This document shows, one piece after another, positions 1-7,986 of a stretch of 21,476 bases of DNA. Source of the DNA: an uncultured Eubacteriales bacterium (GTDB lineage Bacteria > Bacillota > Clostridia > Christensenellales > Aristaeellaceae); NCBI GenBank assembly GCA_900553265.1, contig USDD01000045.1:1-21476 (forward strand). The letters run 5' to 3'. The first letter of the stretch is position 1. Every line of letters begins with the position of its first letter. The notes beneath the pieces are model-generated. The model did not search any database. It was not told the origin of the DNA and was given only the letters and a program-made list of their open reading frames with translations. Position numbers and translations under genes: made by a program.

Positions 1-410
1 TGGTGATCGATCTGGACACGGTGATGCCGGGTCTGGTGGGGCACGACTTCGGCGACGCAATCCGCTTTGCGGCCAACTTCGTGGAGGAGGACTGCGACGA
101 GGCGGAGAAGGCGGGCTTGAACCTGAACGTCTATTGGGCCTTCGCCGAGGGCTTCCTGAAGAAGACGGCGGCGACGCTGACCGATGCGGAGGTGGACACG
201 CTGGGGCCGAGCTGCTTTGCGCTGGCCTGCGAGCTGGCGACGCGCTTTCTGGACGATTACATCGTGGGCGACAAGTACTTCAAGGTCAAAAAGCCGAAGC
301 ACAATCTGGTGCGCACGCGTTGCCAGATCGCGCTGGCGAAGGACATGCAGCGCAAGATGAACGCCATGACCGCCATCGTCCGCGACTGCGCCCGGCGCTA
401 TCGCGGATAA
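1..410 (+). CDS. C-terminal part of an APH-family (aminoglycoside phosphotransferase fold) small-molecule kinase
   Basis: Only the last 135 or so codons are inside the window; the reading frame is open to the left edge, so the start and the HGD catalytic loop are missing. The visible part begins with the motif IDLDTVMPGL followed by DFGDAIRF, the pattern found after the catalytic loop in APH-fold kinases acting on sugars (N-acetylhexosamine 1-kinase-like and 'phosphotransferase enzyme family' proteins); its acidic residues would bind magnesium. The rest is helical, as expected for the C-terminal lobe. By family analogy it would be a cytosolic ATP-dependent kinase of an amino sugar or similar substrate, but the substrate cannot be read from this fragment. 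It ends 42 nt before the next gene with no terminator in between. The family call is fairly secure; the substrate is unknown. Confidence 0.72.
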   Translation, partial: VIDLDTVMPGLVGHDFGDAIRFAANFVEEDCDEAEKAGLNLNVYWAFAEGFLKKTAATLTDAEVDTLGPSCFALACELATRFLDDYIVGDKYFKVKKPKHNLVRTRCQIALAKDMQRKMNAMTAIVRDCARRYRG

Positions 411-452
411 AAACGATCGAAAACTTTCCGCGCTTTGTACGGAGGTAGAGTT

Positions 453-1349
453 TTGAAGAAGAAAATTTCCAGAACGCCCGCGTGGACGCGGTTCGCGGCA
501 GTGCTGCTGGCGCTGACGCTGCTTCTGGGTGCGGCGCTGGCGGAGCCCGCCGCGGAGCAGGACGACTGGTGGAACATCCTGCTGCTGGGCGGCGACTCCC
601 GCAGCAGCGAACAGTACGACCGGACGGATTCCATCATCATTCTGTCGGTGAACCGGCAGAGCGGCGCGCTGAAGATGACGAGCGTCATGCGCGACACCTG
701 GGTGTCCTTCCCGGGGCGCGAGAGCAAGGGGAAAATCAACGCGGCGAACGTCTACGGCGGGCCGGAGCTGGCCATGGCGACGGTAAACGCGAGCTTCGGC
801 ACGCAGATCGAGGACTATGTGCTGGTGAACATGACCGGTCTTGTAAAGGTGGTCGACGCGCTGGACGGCGTGGACGTCGAAATTACCTCCGCCGAGCTGA
901 AATATCTGAACGAGTACGCCCAGGGCTTTGCCAATACCATCGGCTATGAGGGCGACGCCCGGCTCGCCGGCGCGGGCATGGCCCATCTCAACGGCCTGCT
1001 GGCGCTGTCCTACGCGCGCATCCGCTATGCCGACAGCGATTATCAGCGGGCCATGCGGCAGCAGACGGTGCTGCTGGCGCTGGCGAAGAAGGCGAGCGCC
1101 CTGAGCGCGCCGGAGCTGCTCAAATTGGTTCCGAAGCTGCTGGGCATGACGGACACGAACCTGAGCATGGGCGAGGCCATGGCGCTGGCGACGCTGTGCG
1201 CCGGCCGGGACATGGACGAAATCCGGCAGTACCGCATTCCCGCCGACGGCACGTTCCAGTCCGGCATGTTCGGCGGAACCTGGTGCATCAAGCCGGATTT
1301 CCAGGAAAACGCCCGGCTGCTGCACGACTTCATCTATGAGGACGAATAA
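453..1349 (+). CDS. LytR-CpsA-Psr (LCP) family cell-wall protein
   Basis: A 298-residue protein. I choose TTG 453 as the start because GGAGG at 441-445 lies 7 nt upstream; the frame is open further left but without a ribosome site. Residues 1-9 are basic (MKKKISRTP), followed by a hydrophobic segment at about 13-30 ending ALA-E, which is a signal peptide or a membrane anchor. The LCP domain follows: NILLLGGDSR (41-50), YDRTDSIIILSV, MTSVMRDTWV, the GKINAANVYGG segment, and near the C-terminal part ALSYARIRY with DSDYQRAMRQQ, which carries the conserved arginines. LCP enzymes transfer undecaprenyl-phosphate-linked glycopolymers to peptidoglycan on the outer face of the membrane. The protein is short, with one LCP domain and no long tail. 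It is followed at once by a terminator, so it is not in the frr transcription unit. The exact polymer substrate is unknown. Confidence 0.9.
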   Translation: MKKKISRTPAWTRFAAVLLALTLLLGAALAEPAAEQDDWWNILLLGGDSRSSEQYDRTDSIIILSVNRQSGALKMTSVMRDTWVSFPGRESKGKINAANVYGGPELAMATVNASFGTQIEDYVLVNMTGLVKVVDALDGVDVEITSAELKYLNEYAQGFANTIGYEGDARLAGAGMAHLNGLLALSYARIRYADSDYQRAMRQQTVLLALAKKASALSAPELLKLVPKLLGMTDTNLSMGEAMALATLCAGRDMDEIRQYRIPADGTFQSGMFGGTWCIKPDFQENARLLHDFIYEDE

Positions 1350-1356
1350 TCACAGA

Positions 1357-1389
1357 AGCCATCCTCCGCGTCGCCGGAGGATGGCTTTT
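1357..1389 (+). terminator. Intrinsic terminator after the LCP gene
   Basis: A perfect 12-bp stem (AGCCATCCTCCG at 1357-1368, CGGAGGATGGCT at 1375-1386) with a 6-nt loop, followed by a short T run. It starts 7 nt after the LCP stop codon and separates that gene from frr. Confidence 0.88.
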
Positions 1390-1465
1390 ATGCGTCCATT
1401 AAGATAGGAAATTTCGCCGCGCCGCCCTTTTCGGAATCCGGCGCAAAAATTCCCGAAAATACGGC

Positions 1466-1494
1466 TTGCGGATTTCGCCGTTATGCGGTACAAT
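1466..1494 (+). promoter_or_regulatory. Sigma-A-type promoter for frr and probably the downstream operon
   Basis: TTGCGG (1466-1471) and TACAAT (1489-1494) are separated by exactly 17 nt. The -10 matches consensus in 5 of 6 positions and the -35 keeps the TTG. It lies between the upstream terminator and frr, about 50 nt ahead of the start codon, in an AT-richer stretch. Confidence 0.7.
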
Positions 1495-1546
1495 AAAGAT
1501 TAGAAAAATAGCGTTTCAGCGCTTGAGACGATTTGGAGGGAATGAA

Positions 1547-2104
1547 ATGTACAAAGAGACGATCACCACCGCGGGCGGAAAAATGGACAAGACCATCGCG
1601 GTCATTCAGAAGGACCTGAGCACCCTGCGCGCCGGCCGCGCCAACCCCCAGATTCTGGACAAGATCACCGTGGATTATTACGGAACCCCCACGGCGCTGA
1701 ACCAGGTGGGCAACATCTCCTCTCCCGAGCCGCGCATGCTCGTCATCGCGCCTTGGGAGGCCAAGATGATCGGCCCCATCGAAAAGGCCATCCAGAAGTC
1801 CGACATCGGCATCAATCCGTCCAACGACGGCAAGGTCATCCGTCTGCTGGTGCCCGAGCTGAACGAGGAGCGCCGCAAGGAGCTGTGCAAGCAGGTTCGC
1901 AAGCAGATCGAAGAGGGCAAGGTCGCCGTGCGCGCCATTCGCCGCGACGCGATGGAGGCCATAAAGAAGATGAAGAAGGACTCCGTCATCACCGAGGACG
2001 AGCAGAAGACCGCCGAGAACGAGCTCCAGAAGGTCACCGACAGCCACATCAAGGAGCTGGACGCCATCGGCGCCAACAAGGAAAAGGAGATCATGGCCGT
2101 CTGA
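1547..2104 (+). CDS. frr: Ribosome recycling factor
   Basis: Codes for 185 residues, the normal length of RRF. The start ATG 1547 (MYKETITT) is preceded by TTTGGAGGG at 1532-1540; the frame stays open to 1466 but that part overlaps the promoter and is not coding. Recognisable RRF blocks are STLRAGRANPQILDKITVDYYG near residue 30-50, PWEAKMIGPIEKAI, SDIGINPSNDGKVIRLLVPELNEERRKEL in the middle, and the charged C-terminal helix ending KEKEIMAV. RRF, with EF-G, splits post-termination ribosomes in the cytosol. In most Firmicutes frr follows pyrH (with rpsB and tsf before it); here an LCP gene and a terminator precede it, so it has its own promoter. Confidence 0.98.
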   Translation: MYKETITTAGGKMDKTIAVIQKDLSTLRAGRANPQILDKITVDYYGTPTALNQVGNISSPEPRMLVIAPWEAKMIGPIEKAIQKSDIGINPSNDGKVIRLLVPELNEERRKELCKQVRKQIEEGKVAVRAIRRDAMEAIKKMKKDSVITEDEQKTAENELQKVTDSHIKELDAIGANKEKEIMAV

Positions 2105-2210
2105 CGCGCTCATCGGCTCCGGTTCCTTTCCGTCGCTTCGTTCGTGCGGCGTTGCCTTCCCGAGCGCCCTGCGCGCCGGCACGACGGCGGATGAACGCAA
2201 CCCGTCTCTG

Positions 2211-2243
2211 AGGGCAGCTTTCCGGCTGCCCTTTTGTTTTTTT
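2211..2243 (+). terminator. Intrinsic terminator or attenuator between frr and uppS
   Basis: An 8-bp stem (AGGGCAGC at 2211-2218, GCTGCCCT at 2225-2232) with a 6-nt loop and a T-rich tail to 2243 broken only by one G. It ends just 29 nt before the uppS start codon, so no complete promoter fits between. The preceding 2105-2210 stretch is GC-rich with no recognisable promoter or gene. It may act as a partial terminator that reduces transcription of uppS and the genes after it. Confidence 0.82.
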
Positions 2244-2272
2244 CACGCCCAATTCCGAAAGGGGGAAGCGTC

Positions 2273-3076
2273 ATGTTCACCGAAAAGCTCGTCCGCATGA
2301 TGAGCGGTCTTTTTCAGCCCAAGCAACGATACATCACCGTCACTCCCGCCGCCGGGCCGGTGCAGGCGCTGCCGCCGGAGGCGATTCCCGCCCATGTGGC
2401 CATCATCATGGACGGCAACGGCCGCTGGGCCACGTCCCGGGGACTGCCCCGCAGCGCGGGTCACGCCGCCGGCGTGGAGGCCCTGCGCGAGATCATCCGC
2501 GCCAGCGACGACTGGGGCGTGAAGTACCTGACCATCTACGCCTTCTCCACGGAGAACTGGTCGCGCTCGAAGGAAGAGGTGGGCGCGCTGATGGGCCTTT
2601 TGCTGAAGTATTTCGCCAGCGAGATCGACGAGCTGGACGAAAAGCACGTGCGCATTCGCATTCTGGGCGACGTGGAGGGTCTGCCCGAGGCCCAGCGCGA
2701 CGCGGTGAAGAGCGCCATGGAGCGCACGAAGGCCAACGAGGGCCTTCAGCTGAACATCGCGCTGAACTACGGCGGCCGGGCGGAGCTGCTGCGCGCGGCG
2801 CGGGCGCTGGCCGAACAGGTCAGAAGCGGCGCGCTGGATCCCGCCGACATCGACGAGGCGAAGTTCGACGCGGAGCTGTACACCGCGGGTCAGCCGCCGG
2901 TGGATCTGCTGATCCGCACCAGCGGCGAGCAGCGCCTGTCCAATTTCCTGCCGTGGCAGACGGTTTACGCCGAGATGGTGTTCGACAAGACCTACTGGCC
3001 GGACTTCGACCGCGCGGCCTATCTGCGCGCGCTGCGGGAGTTCGCCGGAAGGAGCCGCCGCTTCGGCGGGGTGTGA
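2273..3076 (+). CDS. uppS: Isoprenyl transferase (undecaprenyl diphosphate synthase)
   Basis: Codes for 267 residues. Start ATG 2273 has GGGGGAAG at 2261-2268 upstream. The cis-prenyltransferase signature VAIIMDGNGRWA is at residues 42-53 with the catalytic Asp47; further family blocks are GHAAGVEALREII, YLTIYAFSTENWSRS, LNIALNYGGRAEL and LLIRTSGEQRLSNFLPWQ, plus the C-terminal YLRALREF. The enzyme adds isopentenyl diphosphate units in cis to farnesyl diphosphate to make the C55 carrier of cell-wall precursors at the cytosolic membrane face. About 40 residues precede the catalytic motif, more than the 15-25 typical of bacterial UppS, with a non-conserved segment at about 12-35. cdsA follows after 81 nt and dxr, which makes its isoprenoid substrate, is two genes on. 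Confidence 0.97.
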   Translation: MFTEKLVRMMSGLFQPKQRYITVTPAAGPVQALPPEAIPAHVAIIMDGNGRWATSRGLPRSAGHAAGVEALREIIRASDDWGVKYLTIYAFSTENWSRSKEEVGALMGLLLKYFASEIDELDEKHVRIRILGDVEGLPEAQRDAVKSAMERTKANEGLQLNIALNYGGRAELLRAARALAEQVRSGALDPADIDEAKFDAELYTAGQPPVDLLIRTSGEQRLSNFLPWQTVYAEMVFDKTYWPDFDRAAYLRALREFAGRSRRFGGV

Positions 3077-3157
3077 GGCGTCTGAAATGGAGCCTCAGAA
3101 GATTTTTCAGAGCCGCTCTAAAACAGAAAAAACACATTGGAAGAACGGAGAGAGGTT

Positions 3158-4099
3158 ATGCTGAAACGGGTGGTGACCGGGGCGGTCATTTTCGTGCTCA
3201 TGTGCGTGGGCATCGTCTTTCAGGGCTGGGTGCTGCGGCTGATGCTGCTGGCGGCGGCGCTGACGAGCATGAACGAGATGTACCGCGCGATGAAGAAATC
3301 GGGGGCGCGGCCCGTGGAATGGGCGGGCTATTTCAGCTGCGCGCTGGCGGCGTTTCTGCAGGCCGCGTCGGCGGAATTCGCCCGGGCGCAGGCTTCGGCG
3401 GAGAGCGCTTCCGGCTCGTGGGCCGCGGCGCTCAACCGCGTGCTGCCGCTGGAGGGCGTGAACGCGCCCGCGGCGGCGCTGGCCGCGGGACTGCTGCTGG
3501 GCCTGACCGCCGTGGTGCTCCGGGGAAAGGTCGACTACGACAGCCTGACCGCCACGGTGGTGCCGATGGCGTATCCCGGCTTCCTGTTTTCGCTGATGTT
3601 CTCGCTGCAGGACTTCGCGCCGGCGGCGCTGGCCACGGCGGCGCTGATGCTTTCGTTCTTTCTGGCCTCGGTCAACGATGTGTTCGCGCTTTTTTCGGGC
3701 ATGGCCTTCGGCAGGCACAGGCTCTCGCCGGAGATCAGCCCGAAAAAGACCATCGAGGGCTCCGTCGGCGGGCTGATCGCCAGCGTGGCCTTCGCGGCGC
3801 TCATCGCCGTGGTGGTGGACCGGCTTCAGGGGAGCATGCCCTTCGCGCTGCCCTGCGGTTTCGGCGCGGCGGGCGCGGAGAAGGTGAGCTTCCCGCCCAT
3901 GGCGTTCGCGGCGCTGGGTCTGGTGGCGGGCGTGTTTTCCCAGGCCGGCGACCTGACCGCGTCGCTGGTGAAGCGCCGCTTCGGCGTGAAGGACTACGGA
4001 ACCATCTTCCCCGGCCACGGCGGCATGATGGATCGCTTCGACGGCATCCTGTTCTGCGCCGCGGCGGTCTGGATGTTCTTCCATCTGTTCCGATTCTGA
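3158..4099 (+). CDS. cdsA: Phosphatidate cytidylyltransferase (CDP-diglyceride synthase)
   Basis: A 313-residue polytopic membrane protein. ATG 3158 is chosen because GGAGAGAGG lies just upstream (3148-3156); the frame continues left without a better site. Several hydrophobic segments cover the protein (first two at about 5-37). The CDS family signature is at the C-terminus: SLVKRRFGVKDYGTIFPGHG followed by GMMDRFDG, and earlier SPEISPKKTIEGSVGG. It makes CDP-diacylglycerol from phosphatidate and CTP, the branch point for phosphatidylglycerol and related lipids. An alanine-rich insert of roughly 30 residues around 70-103 (with FARAQASAESASG) and another loop around 225-250 make it longer than the usual 260-280 residues. 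It ends 15 nt before dxr. Confidence 0.95.
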   Translation: MLKRVVTGAVIFVLMCVGIVFQGWVLRLMLLAAALTSMNEMYRAMKKSGARPVEWAGYFSCALAAFLQAASAEFARAQASAESASGSWAAALNRVLPLEGVNAPAAALAAGLLLGLTAVVLRGKVDYDSLTATVVPMAYPGFLFSLMFSLQDFAPAALATAALMLSFFLASVNDVFALFSGMAFGRHRLSPEISPKKTIEGSVGGLIASVAFAALIAVVVDRLQGSMPFALPCGFGAAGAEKVSFPPMAFAALGLVAGVFSQAGDLTASLVKRRFGVKDYGTIFPGHGGMMDRFDGILFCAAAVWMFFHLFRF

Positions 4100-4114
4100 C
4101 AAAGGTGAGCAATT

Positions 4115-5269
4115 ATGCAGAAGAGAAGCATTGCCATTCTGGGCGCGACCGGCTCCATCGGCACGCAGGCGCTGGATCTGGTGCGGCGCTATCCCGACCG
4201 TTTTGAGGCAACGTGCCTCGTGGCCGGGCGCTCGGCGGAGAAGCTGTTCGATCTGGTGCGCGAGTTCCGGCCGAAGGTGGCCGCGCTGGCCGTGGAGCCG
4301 AAGGAGCTTCCCGACGACGTGAAATTCTGCCAGTGGATCTTTGGCGAGGACTGCCCGGTGCGCGCCCTCGAGGCCGCGCGGCCCGACGACGCGCTGTGCG
4401 CCATCGTGGGCATCGCCGGGCTGGACGCGGCGTGGACGGCGCTGGACGTGTGCAGCCGCGTGCTGCTGGCCAACAAGGAGGCGCTGGTCACCGGCGGCGC
4501 GCTGGTGATGGACAGGGCCGCGCGGCTGGGCAAGCCCCTGCTGCCGGTGGACAGCGAGCATTCGGCCATCTTCCAGTGCCTGCAGGCCCGGGCGGACAAT
4601 CCGGTCAGGCGCCTGCACCTGACCGCCTCGGGCGGCGCGCTGCGCGACTGGCCGAAGGAGAAAATGGCTGCGGCCACCGTGCGCGACGTGCTGGCCCATC
4701 CCACCTGGCGCATGGGCGGCAAGATCACCGTGGACTGCGCCACGATGGTGAACAAGGGGCTGGAGGTCATCGAGGCGCGCTGGCTGTTCGACATGCCGCC
4801 GGAGAGGATCAATGTGGTGGTGCATCCTCAGAGCGTGATCCATTCCATGATCGAGTTCGAGGACGGCGCGGTGCTGGCGCAGCTGGGCCGGCCCGACATG
4901 CGCGGCCCCATCGGCTACGCCATGGGCTATCCCGAGCGCCTGCCCTACGGCGCGGAGCCGCTGGACTTTGCCGCGCTTTCGAAGCTGACCTTCGCCGCGC
5001 CGGACATGGAGCGCTTTCCGGGGCTCGCGCTGGCTCGGGCGGCTCTGGAGGAGGGCGGCAGCGCGCCGGTGATCCTCAACGGCGCGAACGAGGCGGCCGT
5101 GGCGGCGTTTCTGGAGGAGCGCATCCCCTTCGGGCGCATCGCCGAGATCATTGCGGAAACAATGAATGCATGCCCCCGCTTCGCCATTGATGAAATCGGG
5201 GACGTTCACGCGGCGGACGCGCAGGCGCGCGCCGTCGCCGCAGAAATCATCGGGAGGACTTCGCTTTGA
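4115..5269 (+). CDS. dxr: 1-deoxy-D-xylulose 5-phosphate reductoisomerase
   Basis: Codes for 384 residues, a normal DXR length. The N-terminal NADPH site GATGSIG is at 10-16; NKEALV at 120-125; the metal-binding PVDSEHSAIFQ at 144-154 gives Asp146 and Glu148; HPTWRMGGKITVDCATMVNKGLEVIEA gives Glu217; HPQSVIHSM follows. It converts DXP to 2-C-methyl-D-erythritol 4-phosphate, the first committed step of the MEP isoprenoid pathway, in the cytosol. Two residues are slightly unusual compared with the common family pattern: TASGGALR where TASGGPFR is usual, and ATMVNKGLE where ATLMNKGLE is usual. The start ATG 4115 has an AAAGGTG ribosome site. The stop overlaps the rseP start by 4 nt (TTGA), indicating coupled translation. 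Confidence 0.97.
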   Translation: MQKRSIAILGATGSIGTQALDLVRRYPDRFEATCLVAGRSAEKLFDLVREFRPKVAALAVEPKELPDDVKFCQWIFGEDCPVRALEAARPDDALCAIVGIAGLDAAWTALDVCSRVLLANKEALVTGGALVMDRAARLGKPLLPVDSEHSAIFQCLQARADNPVRRLHLTASGGALRDWPKEKMAAATVRDVLAHPTWRMGGKITVDCATMVNKGLEVIEARWLFDMPPERINVVVHPQSVIHSMIEFEDGAVLAQLGRPDMRGPIGYAMGYPERLPYGAEPLDFAALSKLTFAAPDMERFPGLALARAALEEGGSAPVILNGANEAAVAAFLEERIPFGRIAEIIAETMNACPRFAIDEIGDVHAADAQARAVAAEIIGRTSL

Positions 5270-6303
5270 CCAATATCCTGTATATCCTGCTGGCCATACT
5301 GCTGCTGGGCGTGATCGTGGTCGTGCACGAATTCGGCCACTTCCTCGTGGGGCGGCTGTCCGGCATCGGCGTTACGGAATTTTCGGTGGGCTTCGGGCCG
5401 AGGCTGCTTCGCTGGCGGCGCGGCGAGACCGACTATTCCCTGCGCGCCATTCCCATCGGCGGCTTCTGCAAATTCGTGGGCGAGGACGAGGAGAACCCCG
5501 CGCCCAACGCCATGAACAACGCGCCCGTCTGGAAGCGCATCTGCACCGTGGCGGCGGGCCCGGCGATGAACTTCGTGCTGGCCTATGCGGCGGCGGTGCT
5601 GATGCTGTGCCTGTTCTATGCCGGCGGCGTGCAGCCGAAGATCGCCTCGGTGGTGGACGGCGCGCCGGCGCAGACGGCCGAGCTTCAGGCCGGCGACGTG
5701 GTGACGGCGGTGAACGGAACCGAAATCGCTTTTGACGATACGGGCGTGAGCGCGCTGCGCGCGGCGGTGCAGACGGGACAGACCGTCGACCTGACCGTGG
5801 ATCGCGGCGGCGAGACGCTTTCCCTCTCCCTCACGCCGGCGGCGGTGGAGGAAAACGGCGAGACCGTCTATCAGATCGGCGTGATATTCACCACGCGCAC
5901 CTACACGCTGGGCGAGGCCATTCCCGGCGCGGGCCGGTATATGGTTCAGACCACGAAGAGCATGCTGAACGTGCTGCGCAAACTCATCTTCAAGGGCGAG
6001 GGCGCGGAGAACATGGCCGGAACGGTGGGCACCGTGGCGGTGGTCAGCGAGGTCATGCGGCAGGACAGCAGCATGGCGCTGGACATCCTGTTCCTGCTCT
6101 CGCTGAACATCGGCATCATGAACCTGCTGCCGCTGCCGGCGCTGGACGGCGGGCGGCTGGTGTTCCTCATCGTGGAGGCTGTCCGCGGCAAGCCCGTGCC
6201 GCCGGAGAAGGAGGGGCTGGTGCACGTCATCGGCCTGATCGCGCTGCTGGCGCTGTTCGTGGTGCTCACGTTCCACGACATTCGCACGTTCATTCTGAAG
6301 TAA
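5266..6303 (+). CDS. rseP: Site-2 intramembrane zinc metalloprotease (RseP/RasP family)
   Basis: Codes for 345 residues starting at TTG 5266, preceded by GGGAGG at 5252-5257 and overlapping the dxr stop by 4 nt. The first membrane helix carries HEFGH at residues 21-25 (zinc ligands and catalytic glutamate); a second helix is at about 98-118; a PDZ domain spans about 122-190; the C-terminal NLLPLPALDGGRLVF (286-300) supplies the third zinc ligand in LDG; a last helix lies at about 320-336. The family cleaves transmembrane anti-sigma factors and leftover signal peptides inside the membrane. The place between dxr and ispG/polC is the normal one in Firmicutes. The substrate in this organism is not visible in the window. 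Confidence 0.96.
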   Translation: MTNILYILLAILLLGVIVVVHEFGHFLVGRLSGIGVTEFSVGFGPRLLRWRRGETDYSLRAIPIGGFCKFVGEDEENPAPNAMNNAPVWKRICTVAAGPAMNFVLAYAAAVLMLCLFYAGGVQPKIASVVDGAPAQTAELQAGDVVTAVNGTEIAFDDTGVSALRAAVQTGQTVDLTVDRGGETLSLSLTPAAVEENGETVYQIGVIFTTRTYTLGEAIPGAGRYMVQTTKSMLNVLRKLIFKGEGAENMAGTVGTVAVVSEVMRQDSSMALDILFLLSLNIGIMNLLPLPALDGGRLVFLIVEAVRGKPVPPEKEGLVHVIGLIALLALFVVLTFHDIRTFILK

Positions 6304-6321
6304 TTCCGGAGGGATAAGAGC

Positions 6322-7371
6322 ATGACCCGTCAGGTATTCGCGGGCAGAGTCGCCATCGGCGGCGGCGCGCCCGTCAGCGTTCAGACTATGACCAACACCG
6401 ACACCCGGGACGTGGAGGCGACGCTTAATCAGATTCGCGCCATGGCCGAGGCCGGCGCGGACATCGTGCGCGTCTCGGTTTACGACGAGGCCTGCGCCGA
6501 GGCGGTGCGCGCGCTGGTGGATGGAAGTCCCGTGCCGCTGGTGGCCGACATCCACTTCAACCATCGTCTGGCCATCCGCTCCATCGAAAACGGCATTTCG
6601 AAGGTGCGCATCAACCCCGGCAACATCGGCGGCGAGGGCAATGTCCGCGAGCTGGCCGACTGCCTGAAGCAGTATCGCATTCCCGTGCGCATCGGCGTGA
6701 ACTCCGGCTCCATCGAGAAGGATCTTCTGGAGAAATACGGCGGCGTGACGGCGCAGGGCATGGTGGAGAGCGGCCTGAACCACGCGCGGATGCTGGAGCG
6801 CGCGGGCTACGACCAGATCGTGCTGTCCTACAAGGCCACGGACGTGCCCAAGACCGTGGAGGCCTGCCGTCTGGCGGCCAAGCTGAGCGACTATCCCCAG
6901 CACATCGGCGTGACCGAGTCCGGCACCGCCGACGTGGGCGTGGTGAAGTCCGCCGTGGGCATCGGCGCGCTGCTGCTGGAGGGCATCGGCGATACCATCC
7001 GCGTGTCCCTGTCCGGCGATCCGGTGCAGGAGGTGGGCGCGGGGCTGGCCATACTGCGCGCCTGCGGGCTGCGAAAGGACGGCGTCGAGATCGTGTCCTG
7101 CCCCACCTGCGGCCGCACGGGCATCGACGTGGAGGGCATCGCCCGGCGCGTGCGCGAGGCCACGAAGGACATTCGCGTGCCGCTGAAGGTGGCCGTGATG
7201 GGCTGCATCGTCAACGGCCCTGGTGAGGCGCGGGAGGCCGATCTGGGCATTGCCGGCGGCCGCGACGGCGGCGCGCTGTTCGTGAAGAACCAGCCGCCCC
7301 GGGCGGTGAAGGGCGATCTGGCCCAGGCGCTCATCGACGAAATTCGAAGGATGGTCGGTTCAGATGCCTGA
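6322..7371 (+). CDS. ispG: 4-hydroxy-3-methylbut-2-en-1-yl diphosphate synthase (flavodoxin/ferredoxin-dependent), IspG
   Basis: Codes for 349 residues, the short bacterial two-domain form (TIM barrel plus iron-sulfur domain) without the plant-type insert. ATG 6322 has GGAGGG at 6308-6313 upstream. Barrel motifs include PVSVQTMTNTDTRDVEAT, VPLVADIHFNHRLA, KVRINPGNIG and the VLSYKATDV segment. The [4Fe-4S] ligands are Cys260 and Cys263 (SCPTCGRT) and Cys295 (GCIVNGPGE), with Glu302 as the family's catalytic acid. It reductively opens MEcPP to HMBPP, the next-to-last MEP step, and so supplies UppS substrates along with Dxr. It overlaps the following DUF3786 gene by 8 nt. Confidence 0.97.
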   Translation: MTRQVFAGRVAIGGGAPVSVQTMTNTDTRDVEATLNQIRAMAEAGADIVRVSVYDEACAEAVRALVDGSPVPLVADIHFNHRLAIRSIENGISKVRINPGNIGGEGNVRELADCLKQYRIPVRIGVNSGSIEKDLLEKYGGVTAQGMVESGLNHARMLERAGYDQIVLSYKATDVPKTVEACRLAAKLSDYPQHIGVTESGTADVGVVKSAVGIGALLLEGIGDTIRVSLSGDPVQEVGAGLAILRACGLRKDGVEIVSCPTCGRTGIDVEGIARRVREATKDIRVPLKVAVMGCIVNGPGEAREADLGIAGGRDGGALFVKNQPPRAVKGDLAQALIDEIRRMVGSDA

Positions 7372-7981
7372 GCGGAGGGACAATTACATCATCGCCCGCG
7401 ACCGCACGCGCGCGGTGTTCCCCACCTATGATCTTGAGAAGATCGTCGAAAAATTCGCGCTGGAGGCCGACGGGGATTTTCTCTACATGCGCTTTTTCGA
7501 CCTGCCCTTTCGCGTGGGGCGCAGGGACGGCGTGGCGGCGCAGCTCGAGGACGGAAAATGGACGGAATCGGGCTTCGACGCGAGCATGACGCTGTACGAC
7601 ATTCTCTGCGATTCCAAGCCCCACTGCCGGGCGAGCGGGCGATTTGCCAACGTCTGGAACCAGAAAAACGTCTCCTCCGCGCCCGACGGCGGGCTGTTTC
7701 AGTCCCGCGCAGCCGCCTTCGCCGGGCGGACGGAGGCGCTGGCCGCGGCCTGCGAAAAAATGGGCGGCGAAAAGGCCGGCGCGGGCGACGTGAGCTACAA
7801 TCTGCCGGTGTTTCAGGCGCTGAAGCTGCGGCTGAGCTTCTGGGACGCGGACGACGAGTTTCCGGCCAGCCTTTCGCTGCTGTGGGACGAAAACGTGCTG
7901 GATTTCATGCGCTACGAGACGACGTTCTACGCCGCGGGCTATCTGCTCGACCGGCTGAGCGGATGGATGAACCGAATTTGA
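7364..7981 (+). CDS. DUF3786-type protein of unknown function
   Basis: Codes for 205 residues with no signal peptide or membrane segment, so cytosolic. It begins 8 nt inside ispG, with only a poor ribosome site (AAGGATGG about 10 nt upstream), so its translation is probably coupled to ispG. The C-terminal half has the pattern I associate with DUF3786 proteins of anaerobic Firmicutes: LPVFQALKLRLSFWDADDEF, then PASLSLLWDENV and a YETTFYAAGYLLDRL tail, with a middle segment FANVWNQKNVSS. Members of this family occur in strict anaerobes; no reaction is established that I know of. It has only three cysteines (residues 82, 88 and 126), and they do not form a clear metal site. The name rests on pattern recognition rather than a profile search. 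Confidence 0.75.
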   Translation: MPERRDNYIIARDRTRAVFPTYDLEKIVEKFALEADGDFLYMRFFDLPFRVGRRDGVAAQLEDGKWTESGFDASMTLYDILCDSKPHCRASGRFANVWNQKNVSSAPDGGLFQSRAAAFAGRTEALAAACEKMGGEKAGAGDVSYNLPVFQALKLRLSFWDADDEFPASLSLLWDENVLDFMRYETTFYAAGYLLDRLSGWMNRI

Positions 7982-7986
7982 CCCGG

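Noticed and set aside
2105..2210. A tRNA or known riboswitch in the frr-uppS gap
   Set aside because: No cloverleaf, T-loop or known aptamer consensus could be read; only short complementary segments such as GTTGC/GCAAC are present.
3077..3157. Terminator between uppS and cdsA
   Set aside because: GAGGC/GCCTC and AGAGC/GCTCT pairings are short and not followed by a T run on the + strand.
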